From NCBI GenBank assembly GCA_964035795.1, contig OZ038327.1, positions 3,509,651 to 3,573,650 on the forward strand: a stretch of 64,000 bases of DNA, written 5' to 3'. The DNA comes from Pterobdella sp. o SKG-2022 (Eukaryota; Annelida; Clitellata; Hirudinida; Piscicolidae). Both the position numbers and the translations under genes were made by a program. Under the pieces are notes generated by a model that saw only the letters and a program-made list of their open reading frames with translations, searched no databases and was not told the DNA's origin. Below are positions 47,265 through 61,738 of the stretch, piece by piece; position 1 is the stretch's first letter; every line of letters begins with the position of its first letter.

Positions 47265-47824
47265 AAAATATTCTGTTATATTGTTCGAAGTTAGTGATGA
47301 TGTACTTTTTTTGAACAATTTATTTCCAAGCGCCTCTGATGCAGTTCAATTACTGTTAATAACGCGCTATATGAATTCATATAATAATCAAATCAAATCA
47401 ATTACGAGTATGATTATAGTGGCATTAACTCCAGGAGTTTCTAGACCACTGAGTATTATGAACTTTAAAGGCAAAATAACTAAATGCTATGTAATGTAAG
47501 TTTTTATAGATATGAGAATTTCAACAAGAATTATGCAAGTAAAACTAAATAAAAGGAAATGAAAAACTAAGATAATATGAATTAAATAAAGAGATAAAAT
47601 AATTAACAATAATGAATAAATAAATGAATAAGTAAACAAATCAAAATCCCAAAGGAGGTCACGTCGTATCAAACCAACATGGAGGGCTTCTTTCATTGGT
47701 CGACCTCGTGCTTCATATAGAATCTCAGCCAATCAAGATAAAGTAAAATGTGTCAACAGCGAAAACTCGCATAAAAAAGAACGTCAAATTGAAATTATCA
47801 TTGATGACGTGGCAATATCCGGAA
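47265..47824 (+). CDS. Two putative exons of an unrecognised (possibly extracellular) protein
   Basis: Exon 47265-47495 follows a T-rich acceptor (CATCCATAG) and ends at a strong donor (AT/GTAAG). Exon 47655-47824 continues it in phase and ends at a strong donor (A/GTGAGT). The peptide includes VILFEVSDDVLFLNNLFP, IIVALTPGVSRPLSIMNFKG, ASFIGRPRASYRIS and QIEIIIDDVAISG. The last motif resembles the end of MAM-type extracellular domains, but this is a weak resemblance. The mixed composition, unlike the surrounding AT repeats, and the matching phases support coding. Upstream and downstream exons are not established. They may belong with the Asn-rich exons at 51140-52159. Confidence 0.42.
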
Positions 47825-50800
47825 GTGAGTGGTGGTGTCTGATTGGTTAAAAAAGCTTTATTTATATTTTTGAATTTAATCAAAAGTAATAGATAAAAAA
47901 TCCGTTTGTAGTAATGGGAAGTGAGATAACGTCTGATTGGTTGGAGATACTTTGTTTCTATTCTTAGATATAATAATATTTAATCAATAACTTAAAATAT
48001 AGAAAGTTCATATAATTGTCTTAGTTATGGGTTAGAAGCTGAAAACTCAATGGTTAGTGTTATTGGTGTTATATTTATAAAGAGGTTGAAGTCGTTTTAT
48101 TTCATAACGTTTAAATATCAGTCGCTAGATGGCGGATGTGTTATGTTGCCGTATGTGAAGCATGTTGGTTGTAGATAGAACAGTGCTTAGTTTTTATTAA
48201 TTTTGAAGTGTAGGCACAAGTATTTGGGAAATGAAAAATTTTACACATGAACAAAGACAAAAAGTATACACGACACAAACACGCGCACACAACACACACA
48301 AAAGCTTAAACACACAACACACAAAACATGTGTATAAATACAAGATGAGTACGAAATGTGGCTTCTTGATAGAATGTTGAAGCTCATTCAGTTGCGTACA
48401 CATGAACACAGACAAAAATAATAAATACACACACACATAAACACAAACATATCAAAAAATCAGTGAAACCTGTTTCCATAATCACACGCAGACGAATATA
48501 TAAAAATAAACACACATACATACAAATAAATTCAAACACACATACAAAAACAGACGAAAACATCCATAAACACGTCATATTACACATACATACAAAATAA
48601 AACTAGATATTTAATCATATAAGCATAAAAAACTGAACATATGATAAATAAAAACAACAACGAATAATAAAAATAATGACTATTAATCATAACGATCCAA
48701 GGATATAAGAATACAATAATAAAAAAAATAATAAGATTTTTATTTTTTGCTTCTATGAACTCTGGATACAAATTGAAGAAAAACAGGATAGCAGAAATGA
48801 GTAAGTCATCATTATCATCATCATCCTCATCCTCATCATCATCACCATGATCCTTATCATCCTTATCTTCATCATCATCCTCTTCCTCTTTCTTCTTCTT
48901 TTCCTTCTCCTCCTTTTCTTTCTTTTCCTTCTTTTTCTCCTCATCATCATCATCATCTCTATTTCCATCATCCTCTTCACCACCAACCTTTTCTTCCTCA
49001 CCCTAACCCACTATAAACAAGTAAGAATAAATTACGCTATTTTCAATAGCAAAAGCACAATACCCAATATAACATACACATATCTACACATAGAAGTAGT
49101 ATTATATACTAATATTACCAATCTACCATTCACACGTACATGAGAACAAACTCAGGCATATAAAGAGAAATTTGTTCGAACGTACGCACATACATGCATG
49201 TAGACAAGAAAACTATGAGATAGACACAAAGATACTTTAAAACAAGCAAACACACAAACACACGCTCCTTTTCTTTTTATCTAAATATAAATAAACATAG
49301 GTTTGAGAAACACACACACAAAAGAATACAGACAAAGACACGTTACATATATAAATGAACAAACAAGCACACAAACAAAAAATAAAATAACACACACACT
49401 CACGCACGCAAACCCTCACAAAAACACACACATGCACAAAAACAAACAAACACACACACTTAGACGTATATAAAGGGCCAAAGATTATTATAATGAGAAA
49501 GTTTAGCTTGGTTTGTTGGGTAGTCTGAGCTAAGGTTTTGATACTATTTTTGTTTTTATTATTCTCAATTAATTTTAATATTATTATTGTTATTATTTTC
49601 ATTAATATTTTCATTAATTTATTATTATTACTATTATTTTCATTATTATTTCTATTGTTTTAATTCGTTTTTGAGTTATTCTTTCTATCATTCTTTTATT
49701 GTTTTTTCCCATATTAATATTTTTATTTTATTACCAACTTCATTTATTATTATTTCATTGTGTTTCCAAGTTTATCCAAAATTATTCTTATTATTCCTCT
49801 TGTGAGATTATTGTTTTTATTATTCCTGTTTTTATTATCATTATTGTTTTTATTATTCCTGTTTTTATTATCATTATTGTTTTTATTATTCCTGTTTTTA
49901 TTATCATTATTGTTTTTATTATTCCTGTTTTTATTATCATTATTGTTTTTATTATTCCTGTTTTTATTATCATTATTTGTTTTTATTGTTATTATTTTAT
50001 TCATCTCATCTCAAGTCTTAGTCATCTTGCTGTTTTTTCGTTCTATCACTATTATTATTGTTATTATTATAATTTTTATTATTATTATTATTTTCATCAT
50101 TATCATTATAATTATTTCTATTATTAATTTCATTTTTTTGTGATTCTTAACATTGTTATCTATCTAATGTTTATTTTTTAATACTTCATTATTGTTGTAG
50201 GCATCATTTTTTTATTATGATTATTATTATTATTATTTTTTTTATTCAAACAGTTTTTTATCATTAAATTCATTTCTTATCACAGCAATTTGTTCATGTT
50301 TTGTAACTGATCATGACTTAAGAATAGTATAATAATAATGATATTAATAATAATAATAATAATAGCAATAATAATAAAAATAATATTAATAACATTGAAA
50401 TAATTATAAAAATAATAATGATGAAAATAAATAATAATAAAAAAAGAAATAACTATAATAAAAAAACAATAAATAATATTTATAACGAACAATAATAATA
50501 ATATAAACAAAAAACTAGGAATAATATGAATAAAAAAAACAAAAAAAACAATAACATAATTGAGTGAAATAAAATCTCTTATATCAAAAGCAATAATAAA
50601 CCTTAATGATATGTTGAAAAATAGCAAAAAATAAAAATAATAATAATTACAATAACAATAAATAATGAGAATAACAATAATAAATTTTTTCTTTTGATTA
50701 GTCTCAACTGTTATTATAACTTCCAAAGTGTTTTTCATATTTATAAATCAACCACACTAGTTTTGCTGTTTGTTTCTTCATTTCCATTTAATATAATTAC

Positions 50801-51139
50801 AAGCCGTTTTCATATAATATCCTTACGAGCCAAATTTACTTTTTTTCCATAATTCTATCGACTGATGTTATTATGTGAAAACATGATTATATGAATTATT
50901 TATAATAATGGATATCAATAGTAACTCAACCATCCTTCCTAATCATGTGTATAATTATAATAATAACGATTTATATAGCGGTGAAGAAAGCAACTAAGGC
51001 AAGTTATGCTATTATAACAAGTTAATTAAGAATAAAAATAAATTAGAACAATAGAAATAATAAAAGTAAAAATAATTATTCTTATTAAAATCCAAATAAA
51101 AAATATAAATTGGGATAACAACATCATTATCACTTCCAG
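47825..51139. other. Possible intron or intergenic DNA, no firm exon
   Basis: Holds CACACA/AAACAC-rich text (48240-49460) and a CTT/CTC/ATC-rich stretch at 48800-49020. That stretch is open as a very hydrophobic ORF ending TLTHYKQ before a perfect GTAAGA donor. It also holds a 33-bp tandem repeat at 49809-49978 and AT triplet runs. Apart from the doubtful hydrophobic ORF, no coding segment was recognised. Confidence 0.45.
49809..49978 (+). repeat. 33-bp tandem repeat, five copies
   Basis: Unit TTGTTTTTATTATTCCTG followed by TTTTTATTATCATTA, five nearly identical copies. Confidence 0.9.
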
Positions 51140-52159
51140 CTTCTCCACACACAACAGAAAACAAGAAAAAGAAGAATAATAATAATAAGAAAAATAATAA
51201 TAACAACAATGATAATAACGATAAAAATATTAACGTTAGTTTGAGAAAATGGAATAATAATGATAACAACAATGAAAGTCTGAAAAATGGAAGCATAAAG
51301 GACAATAACAAAAATAACAACATAAATAATAACACAAATAATAATAAAAACAATAAAAATAACGAAACTATTAATATCTTAAATAATAATAACAATTACA
51401 TTAACAATAATAAGAATAACAATAATAATAATGATATAAATAATAACAATAATAATAATGATATAAATAATAACAATAATAATAATGATATAAATAATAA
51501 GAATAATAATAATGATATAAATAATAAGAATAATAATAATGATATAAATAATAGTAATAATAAAAACATCAGCACCAATATTTTGTACGAGCAGTTTTCT
51601 AAATCTCCCGGTAGGTTAATAATATAAATAATAATAAAATAAATAATAAAAAAAAAAATAATTTAAATAAAGAAAGTCAAAAAATAATATCTATTTATTC
51701 TTTTTTTTTGTTAACAGTTTCGAAACTGAAGTTCCCCAAGTATCGTCCGAAAACTGCCGATCTGCATAAAAATAAAAATAACAACAATAATAATATAAAT
51801 AGTAAAGAAAATAATAATAATAACAATAATAACAAAACCAATAACAACAATAATAATAATAATAATAATAACAAAAATAGTTATATAATTGATACAGCTG
51901 AACCTCTAAATACTAGGTATACAACTATTATTTATTATTTCTATGATTATTTATTATTATTCTTATTTTTTTTATGCTCTCATTATAATCGTTTTTTTTA
52001 TTATTACTATTAATATTATTATTTTTATCATTATTTTTATTATTATTTCTCTAATTATTGTTATTATCACTTATTTTTATTGTTTATACATATTCTGTAA
52101 TTACTTCCCTGAGCGTCTCAATGGGAGAAATTTCTGCACCAAAGCCAACTTCAGCATAA
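51140..52159 (+). CDS. Asn-rich C-terminal exons of an unidentified protein
   Basis: Three exons join in phase. 51140-51610 follows CACTTCCAG and encodes SPHTTENKKKK, then long Asn runs, and ends QFSKSPG. 51718-51916 follows GTTAACAG and encodes SKLKFPKYRPKTADLHK, more Asn, then DTAEPLNT. 52114-52159 follows TTCCCTGAG and ends SMGEISAPKPTSA and a stop. Introns are typical GT-AG. The Asn tracts come from AAT/AAC triplets, partly arranged as 30-bp repeats (51420-51550), as in the ADGRA gene nearby. The protein is not recognised. A cytoplasmic tail is possible, and the start of the gene has not been located. Confidence 0.5.
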
Positions 52160-52677
52160 CTCATAATATTTTACCACAGTTTGAATTTCAATAAGACTTT
52201 TGGCAACAATACATTCATATCGTTTATCGATTGAACATCAATTTGAGGAATATAATACATTTATTTGAAATAATTTTTTCATTGGATGTATGAATTCTTC
52301 AAATTGATGTCCTATGGATAATTACTGTATAAAACAGACAGAAGATGTCTCTGAAAATTAGCATTGATACCATTTTAGGCATTTGTTTATTTATTCAAAT
52401 AAATTAATGATGTGCTTAACTATTAAATATTTATTTAATGCATTTTTAAATATTTATTATACAAATATACATAATATTGACTTTTATAGTTTTTAAGTAT
52501 TTTTCAAGTCCTCAATACAAACGTCCATAGTTGTTCTCCATTGTTAGATAAACTCTTCAATATGTGTGCATAGTTAATCTTCACACAGCTAGTCAATTGG
52601 TTTACTTTAAAAAACCTCATTACTTGCTATGTCGCCATTTCGAAATACTTTTTCTTTTATACTTACATTGTTTAAAA
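52160..52677. other. Gap between the Asn-rich exons and the MIEAP-like gene
   Basis: AT-rich, with AATAAA-type signals (for example near 52400). It should hold the terminator of the upstream gene and the promoter of the next. Nothing else is seen. Confidence 0.5.
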
Positions 52678-52937
52678 ATGAATTTTAATAAAAACAGGAA
52701 GGAAACGGTGAAAATGGTTGACCTACTTAATAAAGAGATCATGCAGCTGAAGAAGCAGATACAGAAGCAACAAGAGGTGATAAGCTGCTTACAGGAAAGA
52801 GAACAGCAGCTGCAATTTAGGTGATGATGGTGGTGATGATGATGATGGTGGTGGTGATTATGAGGGTGATGATGATGGTGGGGATGATTATGACGATGCT
52901 GATGGTGGTGATGATGATGATGATGATGATGGTGGTG

Positions 52938-52969
<32 letters not shown>

Positions 52970-55900
52970 GATGATGGTGGTGGTGATGATGATGATAATG
53001 ATGGTGGTGGTGATGATGGTGGTGGTGTTGGTGATGATGATGATGATGGTGGTGATGATGATGGTGGTGATGATGATGATGATGATGATAAAATTATTCT
53101 TTTTATGTTTATTTTTATTGTTTTTATTATAACGTAGGTTATCAGAGCAAGCAAGGCGACAGATGGAGAAGGGCTCGGGAAAGTTTGAGGATCTGAGCTT
53201 GGGAAATAATAGACCTACCCAGATTATAAAGAGGTGGTGTTTGTTTTTGTTTTGTTTGTTTTTTTTTGTTTTTTTGTTTTTTGGGTATTTATTTGTTTGT
53301 GGGTTTGTTTTACTAAGTCATTTTGTGGTCTTATAGCTTTTATTGAATGTTTTTATTTGTATGCTCACTTTTTTAAAACACTACTAAAAACTAAAAACGG
53401 CAACTCGTATTCAACAACAAAAACAACGTTTTGAAATGTTGGCAACTTGAACTGTAACACCATTATAATAACTCTAGACAAGATTCAACAAAGAAAATAT
53501 CTTTACAACAACCCTACAAATTTGCAACTTGAATTTAATTACCATCAAAAATCCTACCAACCCAAAGTGATAAATAAAACACTTTACCAAGCCACCAAAC
53601 CCAAGGTTCAACAGCACCTTACATAATAAAACCATTCAAAACCTCACAACTCCCTCCCATATACATCCCCCTCTAGAAGGCTTGCTAATAAAGACTTGAA
53701 CATCTACAGTATTGTCGGCCAGTATAGCTCAATGGTTGAGCATTAGCCTAATTATCTAAAGTTACCGGGTTCAATCCCGCGTGGAGCGACATTTAGAGCC
53801 TGTTTCACAGTGTGTTTTCGCTACATTAAGTTTGTAGAAAGCACTTCAATCTATGAGAAAAAGTGCTTTATAAATACCACATAACATTACATCACGTTGC
53901 ATACCACATTAGTCACAGGGAAAAATGCTTCACAAATACCTCATTGCATTACATTACCACGCCACACTACACCACTCTCTTTTCCCCCCAAAGGTTTGGC
54001 AACTTGTACTCTGAAGGCAGAGTGGAGGCATTAGATGCCTTAGAGGAGATGGACGATGTGAAGGAGTGTGAACAACTAAAAAATAAACTGCTTCTCTCAA
54101 TTCTTGTGGTTTGTAAATGTGTGTGTTTTTGTGTTTTTTGTTTATATTTAGGGTTTTTTTGTTTGTGTGTGTATGTATTTTTGTTTTTTTTGTAAGTTAT
54201 TTTGAAACCTTTACCCAATATTATCATCATCACCACCCAATACTATCATCATCATCATCAGCATCATCATCAGCATCATCATCATCATCATCTTCACCCA
54301 ACAGTTAAGCTTCAGGTCGACACAAAAAACTTTGATGGAAATTAAACTCAAACTGAGGTGGCTATGATAATGATTATGGGTAATAATAAAAATAATAAAA
54401 AAAAAAATAATTATTATTAGCATCATAAAATAATATTAGTATATGTTCAGTTCATAGATGACAAAAAGAAAATATAAATTATCATTTAGTTAAATATAAA
54501 AAATAAATCAATTAGTTAGTAAACTAATAAAGGAATAAATATATAAATAATTGAATAAACAAATGATCAAATTAATCAAATCGATAAAAAAATAAATTAA
54601 TTGAAATAATCTTACTCACACAGACAAACTTTACACATAGCGAAAAACACAACGTCATCATCATCATCACCACCATCATCATCATTACCATCACCAACAT
54701 CATCGTCTTCGTCATTATCAGCCGCTAAAGACTTGGAGGATGAAGTGGGTGTGTATTTGAGGAAAACCGTGCAGTTCTTTAATCTCAAGAAAAATGTTAA
54801 GGTCAGTTGTTGTTGTTAGTGTTGTTGTTGTTGGTGTTATTTTTGTTGTTGTTGGTGTTGTTGTTGATGTTGTTGGTATTGTTGTTGTTGTTGGTGTTAG
54901 TGTTGGTTTTGTTTTTGGTGTTAGTGTTGTAGGTTTTGTTGTTGTTGTTGTTGGTGTTTTTGTTTTTGTTGTTGTTTTTAGTATTCTTTGTATTTTTGTT
55001 GTTGTTGTTGTGAAGCACCAACTTCCAGTTTCTTTTGGCACTCCTTGGAGCGAGTACTGAGAGAAACTTGTAGTTTCGAGTTGTTTGTGAGTTTTGGTGA
55101 GCAGTGATAAAAAGGATGGATGAATTCTCAAAATGCTTTGTGGTTGGAAGCTGACGTGGCTTAGAACCTCTTAGACACTCCTGTTGGAGTGCACACCCGG
55201 CACCACGAGAAGGTGGGTTCTTTCGCCGGGCTGTTGGTGGTGTTGGTTAGTGTTGTCGTTGTTGATGTTGTTTTTGTAGTTCTTGGTGTTATTATTATAT
55301 ATCATAATAACAATGGAAATATGAATAAAAACAGTAGTGAAATGAACATTCTGAATTAAATTATCAAAAACTAATGAAAATAACAAATATTATAGAAACT
55401 GAAAAAAAAATAACAGCGAGAATGAATATTTCAACAATAACAATAATAATAAAATCAATAAAAACACAATAAAAGTTCAGTAATAAAAAAAAACTATAAC
55501 ATTATTAATAAAAACAAAAACAACAATAATAATGAAAATAATGATAAAAATCGTTATCAGGAAGTGACTTCAAAAATTTTCACCACACTCCATGACTTCC
55601 CACAATTGACCACGTGCAAACCCCTGATCAAGTATCTGAATTCTTATTCGTTGTCGTAATTAGGTCATGTCCTAATTGTTTTTATGCTTATCTTTTATTG
55701 GTCGTTTTTCCAGAAGTTGGTGAAACTTTTTTTAAGCACAGATTAAGGAAATTAATGTAAAAGTTTTTTCAAGATCGACTTTCAGTCACCCCATATTGGG
55801 GCTTCGTTAGCTCAACAGATATTTTACAGGGCGCTGCTCCTCGTGTATATAATTGTCAGCCCGCGCGGGATTGAACCCGGTCACTTTAGATAATTAGTCT

Positions 55901-56454
55901 AACGCTCTACCAGCTGAGCTATATGGCCAATGTGAAAGTTATAGTTTTATATTTAAATGAAATTCATTTTATTCAAATAAATTTAAAATAATTTTTATTA
56001 TTCAAATAAATTCATTAAAAAAATTTCGTCTAAAAGGTAAAAAAACTACAAAAGAATAAAAATATTAGCAAAGCTGCTACTAGTTTAATGTCCCAAAGAT
56101 TTCAGAATAACATGCAAAAACTTGTAATGACTCCATCTCCATTTAAGCACATTTAAATATTCATAAAAAACTTAGCTAAAAATTTGATTATTTGAATTTT
56201 AAAATTCGACTTTTCGAGCATAATTCGTAACTTCCCCCCTCATTAGATACGCGGAAGAGTGCGTAGCGATTGCGTGGGCGTTAACAGTTCAAAATCCACC
56301 AATCACCATCGACTACGAAACTTCGACGTTCATGGCGTCAAAGCATTCCAGATTCCATTCGTCAGATGCCGAAAGTGACGTCATACTCAGTTGTTTGTGG
56401 CCTGCTCTCGATGAGGGAGGAGTAACGGTGTGTAAGGGTATTGTGCTGACGTGA
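52678..56454 (+). CDS. Mitochondria-eating-protein (MIEAP/SPATA18)-like coiled-coil protein
   Basis: Exons 52678-52820 (or from acceptor 52698), 53138-53233, 53994-54108, 54305-54357, 54722-54801, 55561-55652 and 56247-56454. The N-terminal part is a heptad coiled coil (LLNKEIMQLKKQIQKQQEVI). It is followed by NNRPTQIIKRFGNLYSEGRV and EALDALEEMD, a motif common to MIEAP relatives. The C-terminal domain has CVAIAWALTVQNPP, KHSRFHSSDAESDVILSCL and WPALDEGGVTVCKGIVLT, and ends at a stop. MIEAP proteins act in mitochondrial quality control in vertebrates; here the role is inferred. All phases agree except 54357 to 54722, where one exon is probably missing. The N-terminus may also be incomplete. 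Confidence 0.7.
52821..53090 (+). repeat. (GATGGT)-type repeat starting at a MIEAP-like donor
   Basis: Irregular GTGATGATG/GGTGGT triplets begin with the donor GT after exon 52678-52820 and fill most of the 317-bp intron. Confidence 0.92.
53717..53960 (+). mobile_element. tRNA-derived SINE
   Basis: The head GGCCAGTATAGCTCAATGG (A box), anticodon-like loop CTAATTA and B box GGGTTCAATCC resemble tRNA-Ile(AAT). The body continues to GTGCTTTATAAATACC and ends in ATTAC repeats, the type of end shared by L2-like retroposons. It lies in a MIEAP-like intron. The acceptor stem is not closed, so it is not a functional tRNA. Confidence 0.75.
55775..55930 (-). mobile_element. tRNA-Ile-derived SINE with hairpin tail
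   Basis: The reverse complement starts GGCCATATAGCTCAGCTGG, has anticodon stem TTAGA/TCTAA with loop CTAATTA and B box GGGTTCAATCC, then the tail GAGCAGCGCCCTG, TGTTGAGCTAACG, GCCCCAATATGGGG. It is the most complete copy here, and its tail matches those at 20808-20880, 22390-22462 and 39265-39345. Confidence 0.8.
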
Positions 56455-58006
56455 AGTGGATGGTGATGGTGATGATGAGGATGATGGTAGTGGTAAGGAT
56501 GATGATGATGATTATAGACTGTTGATAATGATGGGAATGATGATAGTGGTTAAGCTGTAGCGCAAACGGGTTATAAATGTCCCAAAACTTTCCGCTTTAC
56601 TCATATTCAGTCTATCTTCTTCCGCTTGCTTCTGTATCTACAGTTGTATCTTATTTTCTATTTGAGTTCCATATTATGTTTTTTTTATTGAATCTATTTG
56701 AATAATATTTTCACGAGTATTCTTACTTATGTTATTTATTATAAATAAAAAATTTTCGTTTTTCTGTTTTTTTTTCCATTTATTTTCATGCCACTATTCA
56801 AACTTTCGAAATCGCAACTGAAATTGAATGAAAAGAAATTCAAATGTTTTTTTTATTATGTTTCTCTAAAACTTTTTCATAAAAAAACTATAAAATGAAC
56901 TAAAAATGTTTGCTCTATTGAACAAAAACACAAACGAACAAAAAAACAAACACACAAAAAAACAAACAAAAAAACAAACAAATAATGAGTATTATTATAA
57001 ATTTCACAAGTCGACCATTCAATTGTCATAAAATGGGGCTTCAATTCCCACCAAATCAACCCAAAACAACATTCGAATTTTATTGTTTCTAAATTAACAA
57101 TGAATCTTAAGAATTGTGGCTACATCAGATGTTCCAGTGTTCAATATAAAACATTAAGAACCCCAGTTATTAACGAAGTAAAACAAAAATAAACGCCTAT
57201 CCAATTAAAATGTTGCATAGATCATTTAAGCATTTAAATAGATATTAAACAGTCGAAGATGAAAGTTATTGGCAATATGTGTATAATTTAGGCAATATAC
57301 ATATTGCCTGAAGATTTTGATGGCATGTGTACTGACTGTTTCCTTAAGCAGTGTGTCTATTTTATGGTTATACTTGGAGAGATTTAATAAAGTGGTCATA
57401 AATAAAAATCGATTGAGGACTCATAAAAATTCTCAATGCTTATAAATCATTCATATGAAAATTACTATAAAACATGGAAAAAATAAAATTGAAGAATTCC
57501 CAATCTTCAAAAAGTAGAATTATCTTAAGTGTATAAAATCATTGGAATTTCTATTCTTTTTCATAAATAAACAATATGTGTATATAGTAACAAAAATGCC
57601 TAAGAAGTTAAGCAATAAACACATTGCCTAAGCCAAAAGACAGTATAGATCTCACCCAAATATCTCAGACAATATATATAATATCCAATTTTAGATATTG
57701 CCTTCATATACACCTATATTCTCTCACATCTCAACCCCGCACCCTTTGCTTCTCATACAGACGCTCGAATTCTCCACCCCGTGAGGACTCCTCTTTCACC
57801 AAATAACTGCCTGCATTGAAGATATGGTGGTTCTAAGACATAAGGGTGGTGAGAAGACATGGTGGTAATGAGACATGGTGGTGAAAAGACATAAGGGTGG
57901 TGATGAGACATGGTGATAATAATTATTTTTATTTATGTAGCGATGAAGAGAGTAGGTTTAGTCGTATCCTGCTTTGATGTAATAATAATAATAATAATAA
58001 TAATAA

Positions 58007-58052
<46 letters not shown>

Positions 58053-58053
58053 T

Positions 58054-58092
<39 letters not shown>

Positions 58093-58168
58093 TTATAATA
58101 ATAATAATAATAATAATTTATAATAATAATAATAATTTATAATAATAATAATAATAATAATAATAATT

Positions 58169-58213
<45 letters not shown>

Positions 58214-58444
58214 TTATAATAATAATAATAATAATTTATAATAATAATAATAATAATAATTTATAATAATAATAATACGATATATGCATATAATGCTAAA
58301 AACAGCATTTATTTATTTGCTATGAATAAGGCAACTCTTTTATAGAGAGGTCTGATGTGTGGTGGAAATAACAGGCTCTTATCAAAACGGATTACAGTTA
58401 TTGAAAACATGCTGCAATGGTGTTAGTTTCTATTTATATAATAC
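56455..58444. other. Intergenic region with AAT arrays
   Basis: No gene supported. GATGATGGTGG text follows the MIEAP-like stop. Around 57910-57970 the reverse complement resembles a LINE/SINE 3' end (CGCTACATAAAT). At 57981-58276 (AAT)n alternates with TTATAAT. Confidence 0.55.
57981..58276 (+). repeat. Composite (AAT)n / TTATAAT repeat
   Basis: AAT runs of 4-14 units separated eight times by TTATAAT interruptions, a higher-order pattern on top of the microsatellite. Confidence 0.93.
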
Positions 58445-59596
<1,152 letters not shown>

Positions 59597-60236
59597 AGTT
59601 TTTCTTGATTAATAAATGCATCTGCAGTTCTCTCATTTCAAAGAAGTAGTTTTTCGATAAACTGTACGTCGATTTATGGCATTTCTACAACTTTTCCTAA
59701 GATGTAACACCTCGATCTAGATATTGTTCCAACGAATGTATTCAATGCTTCATGATTCGACACAATTCTCCAATAAACAATATAATTTTATTAGTTTTAA
59801 TAACAAACTGACTTAAGCCATTGCTTTCAGATCGTCAGTAATTCATCCATAAATTCCCAATTCACCATATTTTCCAGTGTTTTCGAAAAAAACTGCAACT
59901 TTTCTATTTTGTAGCTTGTTCTCCATTTACCGATAACAGTCCAATATAAAGAATAAAACAGATAGACAAAATTGAATTTTGCTTCGAACGATTCCACATG
60001 ACGAGTGATTCATTTTTAATAATCTAAACAAATTTTTAAAAATTTAACTATTAATGATTATTATTAGTTTGTTTTAACATCTCTATAGAAAAGAGGTTCT
60101 CTATTTCAAAACATAATCTAAGTGCAAGTTTTAAACCGTTTATTTTTTCAATTCAAAACGTTTGAAGTTGAATATCCAAACAAAAATGCTCAATGCTTCT
60201 TTTTAGAGACATCAAATTTACTTATGAATAATATTT

Positions 60237-60455
60237 GACAATTTTTTACGTCGAATTATGAAAGAATTTGAGTAAATTTATTGAGCAAAATAAATAGCTA
60301 TAATTTTCGTTAAGTTTAGCCTTATAAATCATTAGCGGAAAAAAAGGTATTTTTTTTTCGCTAAACTTTTTTTGTTTTATGATAGGGCTAAACTTTATTT
60401 ATTTTGCTCAATAAATTTACTAAAATTCTTTTATAATTTGACGTGATAAATTGTC
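60237..60455. mobile_element. MITE with about 55-bp inverted repeats
   Basis: The left arm GACAATTTTTTACGTCGAAT and the reverse complement of the right arm GACAATTTATCACGTCAAAT match and continue through GTAAATTTATTGAGCAAAAT and AAATA. The centre also contains partial inverted GTTTAGC segments. Confidence 0.78.
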
Positions 60456-61738
60456 AATGCTTCCTTTATCTTCTCACACTTCATTTATTGGTCGACTTCT
60501 TGTCCTCCTTCCTTTATTTATTGTCGTTCTTCTGATACTTTCGTTCATTTTTAGTCTTCAAAATTCTTCGTTCATTTTTAGTATTCAATATTCTTAGTTC
60601 GATTGTTTTTTCCGTCCCCCACAAATGGTGCAGTAAAAGCAAGCGGATAAGTTTACAATACAAAAAAATTACATAAAATTTGGGAATATAAAAATCTCAA
60701 GATATAGAAACAAGATAGGGAGAAAAAAGAAGCAATCCACACTGGCCTCATACAACGTCGGTACACACCACTGGCGTCGTTAGACACACGCGTAGTGCCA
60801 TCCCGGTTTGAAATCGAGATGTATGGCTTCTTACGCTGCATATGTAGGCCTGTGCACCGACAAAAAAAAGAAGTCAGGAGAATGGCTGGGAAATCTGTTG
60901 AGGATCTCTATATTTGATCGGGTGCCTTCCATTTGTAGGTGACTTTTCGATACACATCTATTTGGAATCATTTGATAATTTTTCGTGTGATCCATTCATT
61001 TTTATTAAGATTCAAAATAAAAATTTTAAGTACCAAAAGCTTTGAAATTTTTTGATTCGAAGGTCAAGTTTCATGTCGACAGTTTAGTTTTGAATTACCG
61101 AGCCGCTTTATATAGGCGAGAGAGTAAACAAGCAAGTTGAGATTACGTTTTGAAACGTCATATTTATAAGAAGAAACTTTATAAACTATTTTTAATTTAA
61201 AGAAAAATATTCGCTTTATTTTAAAATGTATTTTTAAACGATTAAAAATGGATAAAGCTTTAGAATACAAAATTTTATATCAGTTCCGTCGTTCAGTTTT
61301 TATTCGCTTCAAAGCCAATTTTTCAGTAGCTTCATAGTATCAATAATTTTCAAGACTTATATATTATTATATTACTTCAGAAAATGCTATCCTTAAAAAT
61401 TTGTTTGAGTAACTCTCAAAGTCATACTTAATCTGCCTAATAATACTTTTTTTAGTCTTTTTTTTTTGTGTTTCTCAAGTGCTTCTTAATCAAAACTCAA
61501 CTTTTCCAACTTAATTTAACCCGTTTAAAACCTTAAATCTCAAAACTAAGATATTATTGCTTCTCAAAAATAACCTTCACAAATGTTGTTTGCTGCGTCA
61601 ACATATATATCATTAAACCATACAAGTACTCAAAGCATTCTCCAAGATTTCATTTATGTAATATGACAATAGTTGTCCTCATTGGTATTTATTGTAATTA
61701 ATTTAATCTTTGTTAACGAGTTAGCCTACGATAAAACT

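Noticed and set aside
47487..47732. 81-codon minus ORF (GRPMKEALHVGLIRRDLLWD)
   Set aside because: It is antisense to the better supported plus exon 47655-47824, which joins its upstream exon in phase.
53717..53790. Functional tRNA-Ile gene
   Set aside because: A and B boxes and an AAT anticodon-like loop are present, but the acceptor stem does not pair and a SINE body follows. The copy at 55855-55928 fails for the same reason.
60653..60841. 62-codon minus ORF in a GC-richer patch
   Set aside because: No recognisable domain, no splice signals of note and too short to support.
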